Shown here: in pieces, positions 1-11,299 of the stretch
Position numbering within the stretch: the first letter of the stretch is position 1
Layout: each line of letters begins with the position of its first letter
Source: Cycas panzhihuaensis
Lineage: Eukaryota > Cycadophyta
Direction: 5' to 3'
NCBI GenBank assembly: GCA_023213395.1
Contig: CM041465.1
Location: 206,839,741 to 206,903,740, forward strand
Length of the DNA: 64,000 bases
Notes under the pieces: model-generated
Seen by the model: the letters and a program-made list of their open reading frames with translations, nothing else
Databases searched by the model: none
What the model was told of the DNA's origin: nothing
Position numbers and translations under genes: made by a program

Positions 1-915
1 TTTTTCTTCATCCTCATCTTCTTATTTTCCTTTTGTATACAGGTGAAAACTTGTTAGTTAGATATTTGTCCATATTCTTTTTTGTTTTAAGAAAAAAAAA
101 GTGTATAAAAAAAAAAAAATGGAAGGATGTATGTTGTAGAATACTATTGATAGTTTTATAAACTTGATTTGTTTTTAGTAGGCCACTAACTTGCATATAT
201 GGGAGGGAAGCATAGCTTCTCAAGTCACAACAAGTTTTGGTATCGACTTTTTCCCAACAAGGTAAGTTAGAATTTTGCTTCACTGGTTATTCCTTTTTTC
301 TCTTTCTCTTTTTTGATTTATAGATCTTGTTCTTAGGGTGAGTAATTATTATCCCTTCCTTCCTCTAATTATTTAAGAAGCACCAAAGATTCATGGGAAG
401 AGTCACTCACCTTTTAACCATTACTATTTTTTGGGTACATCTCTTTTCATTTTCTTTCCTAGTTTATTGTTTCTCCTACTATTTTGCTAAATTGTTCTTT
501 CTTTTTATCAAAAAAAAAAAGAAGAGAAAGAGAGGGGTAGGGAAAGAAAGAAAGAAAAATAAATAAGATATACACTAGAGAAAGAAAGAGCTAAGGGAAG
601 GGAAAGGGTAGGCCATAGGCAACTTTCTTCTTCTTGTCCCTCCACTTCCCCCCCCCCCCCATTTTTTTGTTATCTTTATTTTGTAAAAAAGCGTGGAGGG
701 GTGGGCGAGAGGGGGGAGAAAAGAAAAAGAGAGAGAAGCATTGTGAGAAATTGTTTCTACTCATTTTACCCCTCTTTTTTGCATTTTTCAACTTTAAATA
801 AAAAAAGAAGTGAATAAACAAAAAAGAAAAACTATCCCTTGTTCATTTTGCTTTACATAACCTCATTCCCTTTTCACAAGCATTCATTTGACCATTAGTA
901 TAAAAAGAGAAACTA
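1..915. other. Low-complexity flank, no gene seen
   Basis: This stretch is made of T-rich, A-rich and GA-rich runs, a run of about 12 C near 649-660 and GAAA repeats near 540-590. Short open frames exist on the minus strand but their translations are homopolymer-like (runs of Phe and Lys) and match no family. If Copia-1 is inserted in the neighbouring minus-strand element, this would be leader sequence of that element, but nothing here proves it. Confidence 0.6.
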
Positions 916-920
916 AAACC

Positions 921-1280
921 ACCAAGTAACCATACACAATTATTCTCATCTACAAAATCTTTAACCATACATAGCAAGCAAATAAGAATACATAAAAAAC
1001 ATATGCACAGTATACATGATTTACGTGGGAAAACCCTTTTGGGAAAAAACCCACCACAAAAGGATCCTTGATGGATCACATTGATTATTACACAATGGCT
1101 TGATACAATGATTCATCGAATACACAAGGGCTCAAGGTATATATATTCTTCTAAGAGGTGTCACCCAATTAGGATTGTGACCCTCTGAATAAGTCGTACC
1201 TTTTAGTCTCATGCATTTTCACTTAATTAAACCACATTAACATTAACTAAGTGGCTTAATAATTAACTACCATGTTGGCA
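921..1280 (-). repeat. Copia-1 3' LTR
   Basis: Matches 6249-6618 over nearly its full length. Shared blocks include the segment around GGATCCTTGATGGATCA and the terminal block around TTAATAATTAACT. The inner end (GGCA at 1280) corresponds to AACA at 6618. The outer end lacks a clear TG and aligns poorly over the last bases. Confidence 0.85.
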
Positions 1281-1290
1281 TTCCCCCTTA
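1281..1290 (-). other. Copia-1 polypurine tract
   Basis: On the minus strand this reads TAAGGGGGAA directly before the LTR start, the usual primer for plus-strand DNA synthesis. Confidence 0.8.
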
Positions 1291-1499
1291 ATGTGAATGG
1301 GGAGCCTACCAACTGTAATAGCTATATTATCACAAAGATTAGGATTATCTTGCAACTTCCTTATCCTTGTTAATACATCCCTCCTTAAGGATAACATTAG
1401 TGAGTCTAAGTCTATTATGCATATTTATGAATTGATCTTCAGTGAAAGGTTTGGTAAACATGTTTATAATCTAGAATTCACCCAGATAGTAGTTGACTT

Positions 1500-2130
1500 A
1501 TAGCTTCCCTGATTTAATCTATTTATGAATGTAATGGTGTTAAATTTTAATGTGCTTCACACACATATGAAACTTTGGATTCTTTGATAGGCGAATGGTA
1601 CTTTGGTTATCAACAAAGATAATTGGGTGTCTATTGAATCTCTAAGAAACTCCAAGAGACCATGTAACCATACAACTTCCTTCACACCAATACTAAGTCC
1701 TTGATATTCTGCCTCTATAGAAGATAACACCATTATCCATTGCTTCTTTAACTACCATGAAATAAATCTATTACCAACACCAAATAAGTATCCAATAATG
1801 GACTTTTGATCATTAAAATATCTTCCTCAATCAACATCCATGTAGCCATGTAACCATATCTCTTCACCTCGATGGTATTCAAGACCAAGATTGATTGTCC
1901 CCTTCAAATACTTTAGAATCTACTTTGCTACAACCAAATGAGGTTCTTGAGGATTTTGCATATAGCGGGAAGCCAACCTAATAGCATATACAATATCAGG
2001 CCTAGTATGAGTCAATAGATTAGATTCCTACTAACTCGAAATACTTTGTTCCATCTACAGAGGGATTGGCTATATACTTCTACAACTTTGCATCTTTTAC
2101 ACATGGTATTAAAATTGGCTATAATTTTTC
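1500..2130 (-). pseudogene. Copia-1 RNase H remnant
   Basis: Near 1665-1760 the minus strand reads a block with IEAEYQGLS followed by KEVVWL. This matches the conserved SSxEAEY region of copia RNase H, which holds one catalytic acid and precedes the conserved Trp-Leu. It lies between the reverse transcriptase and the polypurine tract, as expected. Stops and frame changes break the rest. Confidence 0.72.
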
Positions 2131-2189
2131 ATTCTAAATTTCTCCAGTAAGTTTCTTACATACTGCAACTACAACAACATGACCCTATC

Positions 2190-2830
2190 ATCTATTTTCT
2201 TGACCTGAATTTCCAAGAACTAGTGAAGTCTCCTAAGGTTTGTCATGTCAAATGAAGCTCCCAAATTGGATTTGACTTTATAAATAGCCTTACCATAGTT
2301 ACCTTTGATGACCAAATCATCCACATACACCATGTAAGCAACTATTGAAGTCCCTATTCTCTTCACATATAGATTCAGGTCAATTTCTGAAATCTCAAAA
2401 CCTTTAACTTTTAACTTCACATCCATATTTTTATACTAAGCATGAGGTGCTTATTTTAGGCCATAGATTTAATTCTTCAGATTGTAGATAAGGTGTTCCT
2501 AGCCATCCTTAATGAATTCTAGAGGTTGTGACATATATATCTTCTCCTTTGGATCTCCATTAAGGAATGCAGAATTTATGTCCATCTAATGTAACTCCCA
2601 ACCGTAAGTTACTGCTAAGGAAATGAGTATTTAAACCATTATCATTTTAGAGACTGGTGCAAACATCTCCTCATAGTCAATTCCTTCTTTCTACTTAAAT
2701 CCTTATACAACAAGTCTGGCCTTATACTTGTCCACCTCTCCATTAGAGTAGATCTTTGTCTTGTAGGCCCACTTACATCCAACAAGATTCTTAGTTGAAG
2801 GTAGTGGAGCTAAATCCCACATGTCATTCT
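2190..2830 (-). pseudogene. Copia-1 reverse transcriptase remnant
   Basis: The catalytic YVDD box is intact at 2316-2327 within a 68-residue open stretch (2220-2426). Upstream in the same domain are recognisable pieces corresponding to KARLV, the FAPV region, the MDxxSAFLNG region and YGLK. Several in-frame stops fall at positions where copia RTs have Gln or Trp. The domain is almost complete in extent but not translatable. Confidence 0.85.
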
Positions 2831-2999
2831 TCAGTAGAGAACTATATTCCTCCTCCATTGTAGCTCTCCATCATGGATCTCCTTTTACTTCATTAAATGA
2901 ATCAGGATCACTGGAGTCATTGGTGTCTACTAGTAGAGTTAAATTGGCATGTTGGCTTCTTGTTCTTTGATCATTAGTTAAGGTATGCATTGCCACACT

Positions 3000-3845
3000 A
3001 GAATCTTATAGAGTCTTCCTTGCCCATAAAGGTATTGAAAGACCTATTGTTGGAGATAATTCATCTTATAATAGCTTCTTACTATTACTCATCCCACTTA
3101 ATCCTACTTCCTTAGGTGTTCTAATGACTAGCTCATTGTCTTCTTTGTTTGATGAATTTGGGAATGGGATAAGGGGGGGTAAAAAGGCTCCTTTGATAAA
3201 TTTTCATCATGATATGTTAATGACTCATCAAATATCACATCTTGACTAACCACAATCTTCTCCCCTTATGGATCCCATAGTTTGTAGGCTTTATTCTCAG
3301 TGTAATACCCCATGAATATGCACTTTAGACTCTTTTGATCCATCTTACTATAGGTATCATATGGGATATGGGCATATGTAATACACCCAAACATTCTTAA
3401 ATGGCTAATGACAAGCTTACAACTAGTCAATTTTTCTTCAAGGGTCATGTTTCAAATTGCTTAAGTGGGTACCTAGTTTAAAATATAAATAGCAGTTGCC
3501 ATAGCTTCTTTCTAAAACTTTAGTATCAGGTTTTTAGCATGCACCATACATCTCACCATCTCCATCATGGTATAATTCTTCCTTTTAGCAACTTCATTCT
3601 GTTATGGGCTATATAGGATCGTAAATTCCTACTTTATACCATAATCACAATAAAATTGATTGAACATATGGTTTTCATATTCCTAAAAATTATCACTTCT
3701 TAATGACTTTATTTTTTTATCACTTTTATTTTCAACCATCACTTTCTAATAACAAAACCGATAAAAAACATTTAACTTGTTCTTGAGAAAGTAAACCCAA
3801 GCCTTCCTGGTATAGTCATCTACCATCCTTCTTGCAGTAATTACA
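3000..3845 (-). pseudogene. Copia-1 integrase remnant (core start missing)
   Basis: An open piece (3266-3448) ends with CIFMGYY and KAYKLWDP, the typical end of the copia integrase C-terminal part, preceded by a block with LRMFGCITYAHIP. Further upstream the core begins abruptly at DDYTRKAWVYFLKNK (about 3790-3830). The zinc-binding part and the first catalytic segment are absent because the frame joins gag directly at about 3816. Confidence 0.82.
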
Positions 3846-4560
3846 TTTTTTATTGAACTTCTTTTTGTCATATGAACTTTCTCTTAACCTTTGTGTGATC
3901 TTCTCCTCCTTAGTGGCCTCTTTCATTTGACTTTTCATGGTTAGGGCCTGACTTGAACCTGAACCTCTAGGAATACAATGATGTTTGAGCTTGGCATCTT
4001 CTGCTAGAATTAGGTTTTTAAGCCCGTCACATGTATTTATTTCCATCACTTCGTCTCTACCATAAATAGTCTGGAATATAGCAGAGGCAACTAGTAGTTT
4101 TGACATGATTATTATGAATAGCAATGCATCATTGATCAAGTTTGGCTTCAATTCCTCTAGATTATTCTTCAAGTCTATAATCTTGTTAAGATAGGAGTTG
4201 ATGTTGTTCTCATCCTCCACATGCGAGTTGAGTAACTCTAACATTAGTGTAAGATGCTTATTCATTTGATTCCTTTTAAATATATCACACAATTTTGTCC
4301 ATATCTCATCCAGTTTATCTAGATTGTGAACCAACGCTCTCTGCTATGGCACTAGTGACAATTTCAACAATCCCATAGCCATCAATTTCTTCTCTTTGAG
4401 GCAAATTTGATCCTTATGGTCTAATGGAATTTCATCCACTTTCACCTTGGTGATACCCATAGTTGATTTACCATCAAAATAAACTCCATATTGGCCTTCC
4501 ACTCACTAAAATTATTACCATTGAAGATAACTTTGTGCATAATGTGCTCCATCTCAAGAA
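3816..4560 (-). pseudogene. Copia-1 gag remnant (UBN2 type)
   Basis: A 172-residue open stretch (3816-4334) has the character of copia gag of the UBN2/DUF4219 group: a helix-rich middle with LTLMLELLNSHVEDENNI and SYLNKIIDLKNNLEEL, then a basic tail and the start of a CCHC knuckle, KKCNYCKKDG. The knuckle stops after its second Cys because a deletion joins it to integrase. The N-terminal part (to about 4560) is broken by stops. Gag forms the particle that packages element RNA. Confidence 0.82.
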
Positions 4561-6235
4561 ACAGGCTTTAATATGAATCAATTGACACCAAAGATGAATG
4601 TCTGTAGGACAAAATGCACCTCTATGTCTTCCTTTGGCTCACAAGCATGCTTCCAAGGGCACCCAACATCAACTATACCCATATTAAGTGAGCCATCGAT
4701 TGTTTATCCCTCATCAACTATCAATAAATGACCTCAAATAGTTATGTAAATGTCACAACCAATATAAAAAAGGCTTTAAAAAACATGCTCCAAGTCAAAG
4801 GATGGCTCTACAAGTGATGATGCATGGTTTCCAAGTTACCAAACACGATAATCCTCCTCGATCCATGCTAAAAACAACTCACAAGGGGCCTTGAATAATT
4901 TAAATAACTTTACACTATATTGAAATATGTCTTATTAATGGTATAAAGAGTCCTTTTTATATTTTTACATTGAGGGGAATATGCCAAAAGACATATTCTG
5001 AAGTTTGTAACTTTTTAAAAATAAGTCATGGCTTTTCACTTAAAGCATATATTGTCAATCAAATTACAATATATATTAAGGTTTTATCAATGAAAGTGAT
5101 ATTAAATATTATTGATATGTAACTTTTAATATTCCAATTTCTCTCACATAGTTGTTTATACTCTAATGGTAGTCACAACTTACATTGTTAGTTGGTCAGA
5201 CTAGTGCTAGTTATTACAGACTTACACTCATCCCTGTAGATGGTACATAGCCCAGATGGAACCTAGCCACATCTAAACAATCCTAGCCAGCATGTATAAG
5301 CTCCCAACCACGAGGAAAGACACCCATCCAAGGAGAAAGATGCTTAGCTAAGAGGAAATATATCCAACCACCAATAATCAATGCTTAATTAATAAGAACA
5401 ACACCTAGTCATAATAAATTAACACACATGCAATTTGAAAAATGCCCAGTCATCACCAATCAACACTCATATGGTGAGAAAAATGATTATCTATCACTAA
5501 TTAGTGCTCAGACAATGAGGAAAAGTGCCCAAACATACTATAATATGCTCGCCCAGCCTTATTACAATTGTAACAAGCTTCAAACATGTATACACATCTC
5601 CTAAATGGTGCATAACCATCCCAACTATCTCTTAACACCTAGATGCAAGCTCAAAATTGTGTTTTTATCAGAGATATATGGTCACATACCAAAAAAAGAG
5701 GCACTATAACTCAAAATTATAGTAGAATATACTTGGGGCTGCTATACACACAATCTAATCTTAATATAGAGGGCTAAAAATGTTCCAAGAAGTCTCCAAT
5801 CTCTCTCTTGTATAGACTAGTCATAGGTATATCCAAAAAATAACACCCATTTTTTGAATTTGATAGTGTTTTTAATGGGTAACTGATTGACTTACATGTA
5901 TACTTTGATGGCTATCCTTAAAGTCTCTAAATCACCATCAAAGCATGCTCCACTAGCTTGAATTGCTGCTACCATTCTTCAACTAGCTTCAAATGACCTC
6001 CAACTCTAACCACAAATGTGGTCTTTATACCTAAATATTAACTCCAACGAACCCTTATTCTTGGTTGAATAGTGAATTTCATAGCTTTAACCACCACTAA
6101 TTAATTGTGCATGCTTTTGTACATTGTTGGGGTTTATGGACCCTTAAGACTAGTTTTAGGTTAGACAGTGCTACTCGGCAACCAATGATCCTATTGGCCT
6201 ACTCAACACCAAGCTTTAGCTATGTAGGACCTTAT
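4561..6235 (-). other. Copia-1 leader region, no gene seen
   Basis: About 1.7 kb between gag and the primer site. It is A/C-rich on the plus strand, with loosely repeated phrases such as GGAAAGAC and AGGAGAAAGATGC near 5310-5350. No open frame with family character was found. It is long for a simple copia leader and may include a further insertion. Confidence 0.5.
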
Positions 6236-6248
6236 GGCTTTGATACCA
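6236..6248 (-). other. Copia-1 primer binding site (tRNA-Met type)
   Basis: On the minus strand this reads TGGTATCAAAGCC, one change from the plant initiator tRNA-Met site TGGTATCAGAGCC. It lies directly inside the LTR starting at 6249. Confidence 0.88.
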
Positions 6249-6618
6249 TGTTTGGGAACATGAAATTATACACAGATGCTCCCATCCATAGAATCTTTAA
6301 CCATACACAACAAGCAAACAAGAGTACATATAAAAAACATATGCATAGTACATATGATTTATGTGGAAAAACCCTTTCAAGAAAAAATCCACCACAAAAG
6401 GATCCTTGATGGATCATATTGATTATTATACAATGGTTTGATATAATGATTCATCGAATACATAAGGGCTTAATACATATATATTCTTCTAAGAGGTGTT
6501 ACCCAATTAGGGTTGTAACCCTTTGAATAAGTTGCACCTTTGAGTTTCACACCTTTTCACTTATTTAAACCATATTGATATTAACTAAGTGGCTTAATAA
6601 TTAACTTCCATATTAACA
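6249..6618 (-). repeat. Copia-1 5' LTR
   Basis: This 370-bp LTR begins TG (plus strand) beside the primer site and ends in CA at 6618, followed by AAACC. Open frames here and in the other LTR encode similar short peptides starting MIHQGSFCGGFF. They are duplicated because the LTR is duplicated and are not genes. Confidence 0.88.
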
Positions 6619-6716
6619 AAACCAAAACCCTAAAAGCCATTATACAACAACAATGATAGCCTAGAGATTTGATATATAATAATAAATCTGAGAAAATCTT
6701 ACAATATGAATGGTGG

Positions 6717-7024
6717 GCTCTGATACCATATCATAGAAGCAAAGAACATGACTAAATTTCAACTAGAAAGAGAGAAGAAATGAAGAGAATTTGGAAAAAT
6801 AAATTCAATGAAATATACTTGAATTCCATCTACTCCTAAGCTCCAATATAATCACCCTCAATACAATTAGTTGAAAAACCATTATGAGGCAATAATTTGC
6901 TCCTCAATTTAAAGAGTGTGTCAAGCTAAGAATTAAGGAGAAGAAGAAGTTATATGAGAGTAACTAAATGACCTCTAATTAGTTACCTCACTAATAAACT
7001 TTAATGAAGTATACATTATTAACA
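6717..7024 (-). mobile_element. Primer site plus LTR of a second minus-strand element (fragment)
   Basis: GGCTCTGATACCA at about 6716-6728 is, on the minus strand, an exact TGGTATCAGAGCC primer site. The sequence following on the plus strand (6729 to about 7024, ending AACA) has the position and length of an LTR. The internal part should lie to the left, where Copia-1 begins about 100 bp away, so Copia-1 probably inserted into this element's leader. The second LTR was not found and may lie left of the window. Confidence 0.55.
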
Positions 7025-7562
7025 TAGTAAAGTGCACAACATAGTGAAATACATATTATTATAATGAAGTGCATATTATTATTAACAAACCTGAGGAAGT
7101 TAAAATATACAATCATGAATGATGAAATTTAAACCAATCATTATCCATATGGGTGTACAAAGGTATAAAGGGATAATAAAGAAGAAGATCAAGAAAGTTA
7201 CCAATGCTAAAATATTTAAAGTATTTAAATATCTAATATTTAATGTAATATTAGGGACTACATAAAGCATCAAAAAGTATAAGAAATACATGATTATTAA
7301 TGTAACTTTGTATTGTAAGATGAAAATGCTCTCATATATGATAAGCTCATCATGAGGTGATTATACATATAAATATTTATATATACTACTTAAAAACTTA
7401 AGAAAGGAGTTCATTGTAGATTATAATAAAAACTAGTAGTAATCCAAACCTTCTCCCATGGTTTTTCTCTCTTGGATTTTCTAAATCTTGGTGTCTCCTA
7501 TGGTAATGCTTGATAATCTTTAATAATATTTGACATTGATATATGTTGATCTTATATTATAT

Positions 7563-7868
7563 TTATATACATAGTCCTTATGATTCATCATTATGTTTCA
7601 TTAATCTATTATTACAATTCTAACATCATATATATGATATTTTGTCATACCTTTGAATAATTTAATATAGTAATATAGTGAATATAAATGGTATTAGAGT
7701 GTCAAGATTATGAAATTATATACATATTCCTTATGATTCACCATTATGTTTCATTAATCTATTATTACAATTCTAACATCATATATATGATATTTTGTCA
7801 TACCTTTGAATAATTTAATATAGTAATATAGTGAATATAAATGGTATTAGAGTGTTAAGATTATGAAA
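7563..7868. repeat. Tandem duplication, 153-bp unit, two copies
   Basis: The first copy starts near 7563 and the second near 7716. Offsets checked at TATATAC and at TAACATC are both 153 bp. The copies differ at only a few bases (for example TAGTCC versus TATTCC, GTGTCAAG versus GTGTTAAG). Each unit ends with ATGGTATTAGAGTG, which resembles a tRNA-Met primer site in plus orientation. Confidence 0.9.
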
Positions 7869-8594
7869 AATCTTGTAACATAGGCGAATTATGTCCTGGT
7901 GAGAGTTGATTAGATTTGTAGAAGTAAAATAGTTAATAAGTAAGTATTATGTTGTTATGCAAACATGAAGAAGTTATTCAACATATAAATAAATGCATAA
8001 TAAAGTGCACATATTAGGCAGTTAGCACTAATGAAAATAATATGAGGTATGTTAAGTATAGAAATAAATATATCTATATAGGTGAGAAAATTTATTTGAA
8101 ATATGTTATGCTATTAGGCGATGATTATTTATAGCAATAAAATGAGATAAGTATGAAGCATGAAATTAGGGTTTTGAAGAAATTAAAATTTATGCTTAAG
8201 TGTTGGAATGTTAAAGTTTATAAATATTGAGGAGTAATGCTTAGTTAGTGGTCAAGAGGTCAAAAGTATCATTAAATAATATGAAAGAGTCCTACATACA
8301 TGATAAGATTAGTTGATGTAATAATGAAATATGATTGGTTAATAGGATGACTCACCATTAACATTATAGATTATTCTTCTTAGTATAAGATATCAAAAAT
8401 ATTTAGTAGTGATTTTTCCCATTTATGGGTTTTCCATATTAAACATAATGTGCATATGATATTTGCATAATTATATCTTATGCCCTTATCTTCTTTATTT
8501 ATTATACTCATGATATACTTGATTGATCATGTGAATATATTATATCTTATTTGATTTCACACTTCTACATAAGTTGTTATAGATAATTTAATAT

Positions 8595-8700
8595 GCTATT
8601 AGAGTATTCAAAATTTATAAAATAGTAGTAGAGCATCAAGGTCATAAAAGATCTTTTCACATAGGTGAACCTGGTCCTAGTGAGAGTTGATCAAACTTGT
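8595..8700 (+). repeat. Diverged copy of the sequence following the 153-bp repeat
   Basis: The phrases around AAGATCTTTTCACATAGGTG and CCTAGTGAGAGTTGATC resemble 7862-7925 (AAATCTTGTAACATAGGCG and CCTGGTGAGAGTTGATT). Both copies follow a TATTAGAG motif. This looks like two copies of the primer-site and leader region of one plus-strand retroelement family. Confidence 0.6.
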
Positions 8701-10440
8701 AGAAGTCATTATAATAGAACACAATTTAAAAGAGTAAATAATAGAGCCAATTTCTTGAACTAGTAAGAGCTAGTCTTAGCTAATTATGACAAAGATATAT
8801 GGTTGAGATGTTGGGGAAATTTAATGAAGATTTTGATGTTAAATAAAAAATGAAATATCATTTTTAGTAAGCTATTTATGTGGGCATTTATTTACCTTCT
8901 TATGCATATATGCTAAAAGCATATATGTTTAAACAAGTCCACAAAAAATGATGAAGATGAAGAAGATGTTGTTGCTAATTGTATTCACCTATTCAAATTG
9001 ACCCCTTATAGATGTGATCAAGATTTTATGAAATAGGTCATTTTACCAAAATCATAATTAACAATAGCAAAATCAAATAAGTGATAATGGCATCTCTCTT
9101 ATCTAGTTTCTTAATAATGATTTTTTTTTAAATTTGCATTTTACTTGTGAATTTTCTTCTAGTAAATGGTATTTTTTAAATAGTTTGCTATTGAGAGATG
9201 ATAAAAATAATGAATTTTGAAGGTATTTAAACTTTTATAGAGATTCCATATATTATTATTGGAATAAGATTAAATGTAAGATATTGAGCTAGTACTCCAT
9301 CAATAAGAATGTGAAATAGGCAATATGCATGTATAGTGTTATTATAAAGCAAATGTTGAAATATATGGATAATTTATTTGCATGAAGGTATATTTTTTAT
9401 GACATCCAATGATGTGATATGGGGATGAATTTAGGGTTTGAATAATAAGATAGGTATTTGTGTGAAATTTATGATATATGGGTATTATGATATGAATTAT
9501 GCTATATTATGATTTGATAAATAATTCTAATATATGGGATAATTATATATATATGTTGAATGATATATAATCATCCATTGATGTATTTATATAATTTTAT
9601 ATCTATTGTTGAATGAATATTTTTATGAGTCGTTACATTTTCTTCTAATAAATAATATAGACTAAGAAAATGTAGAATAAAGATAGGCTTAAGATAAATG
9701 AAATTATTATAAGATGGTTTATAATTGTACAATCCATAAATATAAGAATAGAGAAAACCACCATGAAATAGAACTTCGAGTATGGAGAATAGGCTACTCA
9801 AACATATATTAGAAACAAATTATATATTTAGTGAATAAAATAAATTCCACAATAAGTCATAGAAGTATGTTATATAAGCCATAGTAAAGGTGCCTCAAAT
9901 TATAGTTTTAGCTATGATATAGAGTCCATGATGAGATAGGAGAATCTATAAAAAAATACATATAAAAAATCCCATCACAGATCCAGCAAATACAACACAT
10001 CTTATAATTATAAGAAGATAAAGAGTTAGATAAATGATTAGGATTTAACTTGCTTGCATCAACTAAACCTACACTATCTTCTATTTCTACTTACTTTCAT
10101 GAGTTGTAAGCTAACCTTATGTGTTAAGTACTACCATTTACCATCCACTATGTGACCTATGTAGCTATGATCTTTTCACCATAGAATTACAACTAATATT
10201 GATGATGATCGACATGGTCAATATAACAAATGATATGGTAGATAATCATCATAGATCTATGAAAATTTTGTAAGAAATATAGCCTAAAATTTAAATTGTG
10301 TAATGGTAAATTATTCAGCATTAATATATTATTTATTTTTAACAATGTTAAGGTAACATTAAATTTAATTAAAATATGTTTTGAATTCCACCCTAGCCCC
10401 CTTCATAAAGCTAAGTAGTCATATGAAGGATTAATGCATG

Positions 10441-10833
10441 TGATATGATTATCCCACTTCTACTCACACATAGAATGGATAATGGAGAAATAAATAGGAA
10501 AATGTAATACTTATATCATCAAGGGAAACTAATTACAAAATTGAAGGATAGTGAAAAGTGTAAATGGATATAAAAGGAAACTAAAAGTACCAAAGTACCA
10601 ATCTCTCAAGAGAAAATGATTACATAATAACCTCTCTTTATAATTTATGGCCCTTAAATAGATAAAAGAGAGCCTTTCCTCTATAATTCTATTGGTAGGA
10701 CAAACAACCTTATATGTCATTGGTGGCTTTAACAATTTACACATAAAAGTTAATGAATAACTCTTAACCTCCTAGTGCTTTAACCATGGATTCTAGTATC
10801 CTTGTTCTGCTAGCTATATATGGTCATGTAATA
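10441..10833 (-). repeat. Gypsy-A 3' LTR
   Basis: It starts TGATATGATTATCCC and ends near GGTCATGTAATA. It matches 40624-40957 with long shared blocks such as GAATGGATAATGGAGAAATAA. It carries about 60 extra bases near 10690-10760. The open frame at 10529-10744 is LTR sequence, not a gene. Confidence 0.9.
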
Positions 10834-10849
10834 TGCCCTCTCCCCTAAG
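10834..10849 (-). other. Gypsy-A polypurine tract
   Basis: The minus strand reads CTTAGGGGAGAGGGC directly before the 3' LTR. Confidence 0.8.
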
Positions 10850-10869
10850 ATGATAATTCCTCAAAGTAA

Positions 10870-11290
10870 AGGAGATGTGGTTGTTACTTTAAAAAATTAT
10901 TAATTCATAAGTTGACTCATATAGTTCACAGTTGGCCCATTGTATCAAGTACTTAGTAATTATCCCATTTTAGAGATGGTATTATCTGCTAGCCAAGATA
11001 CATTCTAGGGGAATGACAAGAGTTTGTCCTTCATCCAAGATGTATAGTACTATTAGTGGGTTTATACCCTTTATAAGATATTTCTTAATGTAAGAAACAT
11101 AGAAGACATTATAGATCTTGATATTGCGAAAGACTTCCAAAGCACAAACTACATTAATATGCCATAGGACTTTATAAGGGCCATAGTAGTGAGGATAAAG
11201 CTTGTGATTCCTATGATATTTGAGTGAATGTTATTTATATGGTTGAAGGCATAGGAACATAAGATCACCAATGTTGAAAGAGCAATCTAC
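10870..11290 (-). pseudogene. Gypsy-A integrase C-terminus and chromodomain
   Basis: Minus-strand reading gives HKLYPHYYGPYKVL, then a block with NVFYVSYIKKYL, which are the GPY/F motif and the following HVSxLKK motif of chromovirus integrase. About 60 residues on come KYLIQWANC and ESTYE, matching the chromodomain pattern LVxWxGxxxxxATWE. The chromodomain guides integration towards modified histones. Stops occur in the linker. Confidence 0.85.
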
Positions 11291-11299
11291 ATGGTGGCA

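Larger units (their letters stand above)
921..6618 (-). mobile_element. Copia-1: degenerate Ty1/copia LTR retrotransposon
   Basis: Two similar LTRs (921-1280 and 6249-6618) flank an internal region that reads gag, integrase, reverse transcriptase, RNase H on the minus strand, the Ty1/copia order. A tRNA-Met-type primer site abuts the right LTR and a purine tract abuts the left LTR, both as expected for minus orientation. AAACC lies directly outside both ends (916-920 and 6619-6623) and is a likely target-site duplication, although the left LTR appears about 8 bp short at its outer tip. Protease and the start of integrase are missing, so the copy is non-functional. Confidence 0.88.
7025..10435. 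other. AT-rich region without recognisable genes
   Basis: No LTR pair, transposase, RT or host-like exon was recognised. The region holds the tandem duplication at 7563-7868, a related primer-site-like segment at 8595-8700 and otherwise unstructured AT-rich DNA. Open frames such as that at 9571-9801 (minus) are rich in Leu, Ile, Tyr and Asn and look like chance frames. Confidence 0.5.

Noticed and set aside
843-1079. Open frame with a Cys- and Phe-rich peptide starting MIHQGSFCGG
   Set aside because: The same peptide start occurs at 6232-6417; both are LTR copies of Copia-1, so the frame is duplicated LTR sequence.
9571-9801. Minus-strand open frame as a small gene
   Set aside because: Composition typical of AT-rich chance frames, with no start context, motif or conserved neighbour.
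10529-10744. Minus-strand open frame of 71 codons
   Set aside because: Lies wholly in the Gypsy-A 3' LTR and has no family character.
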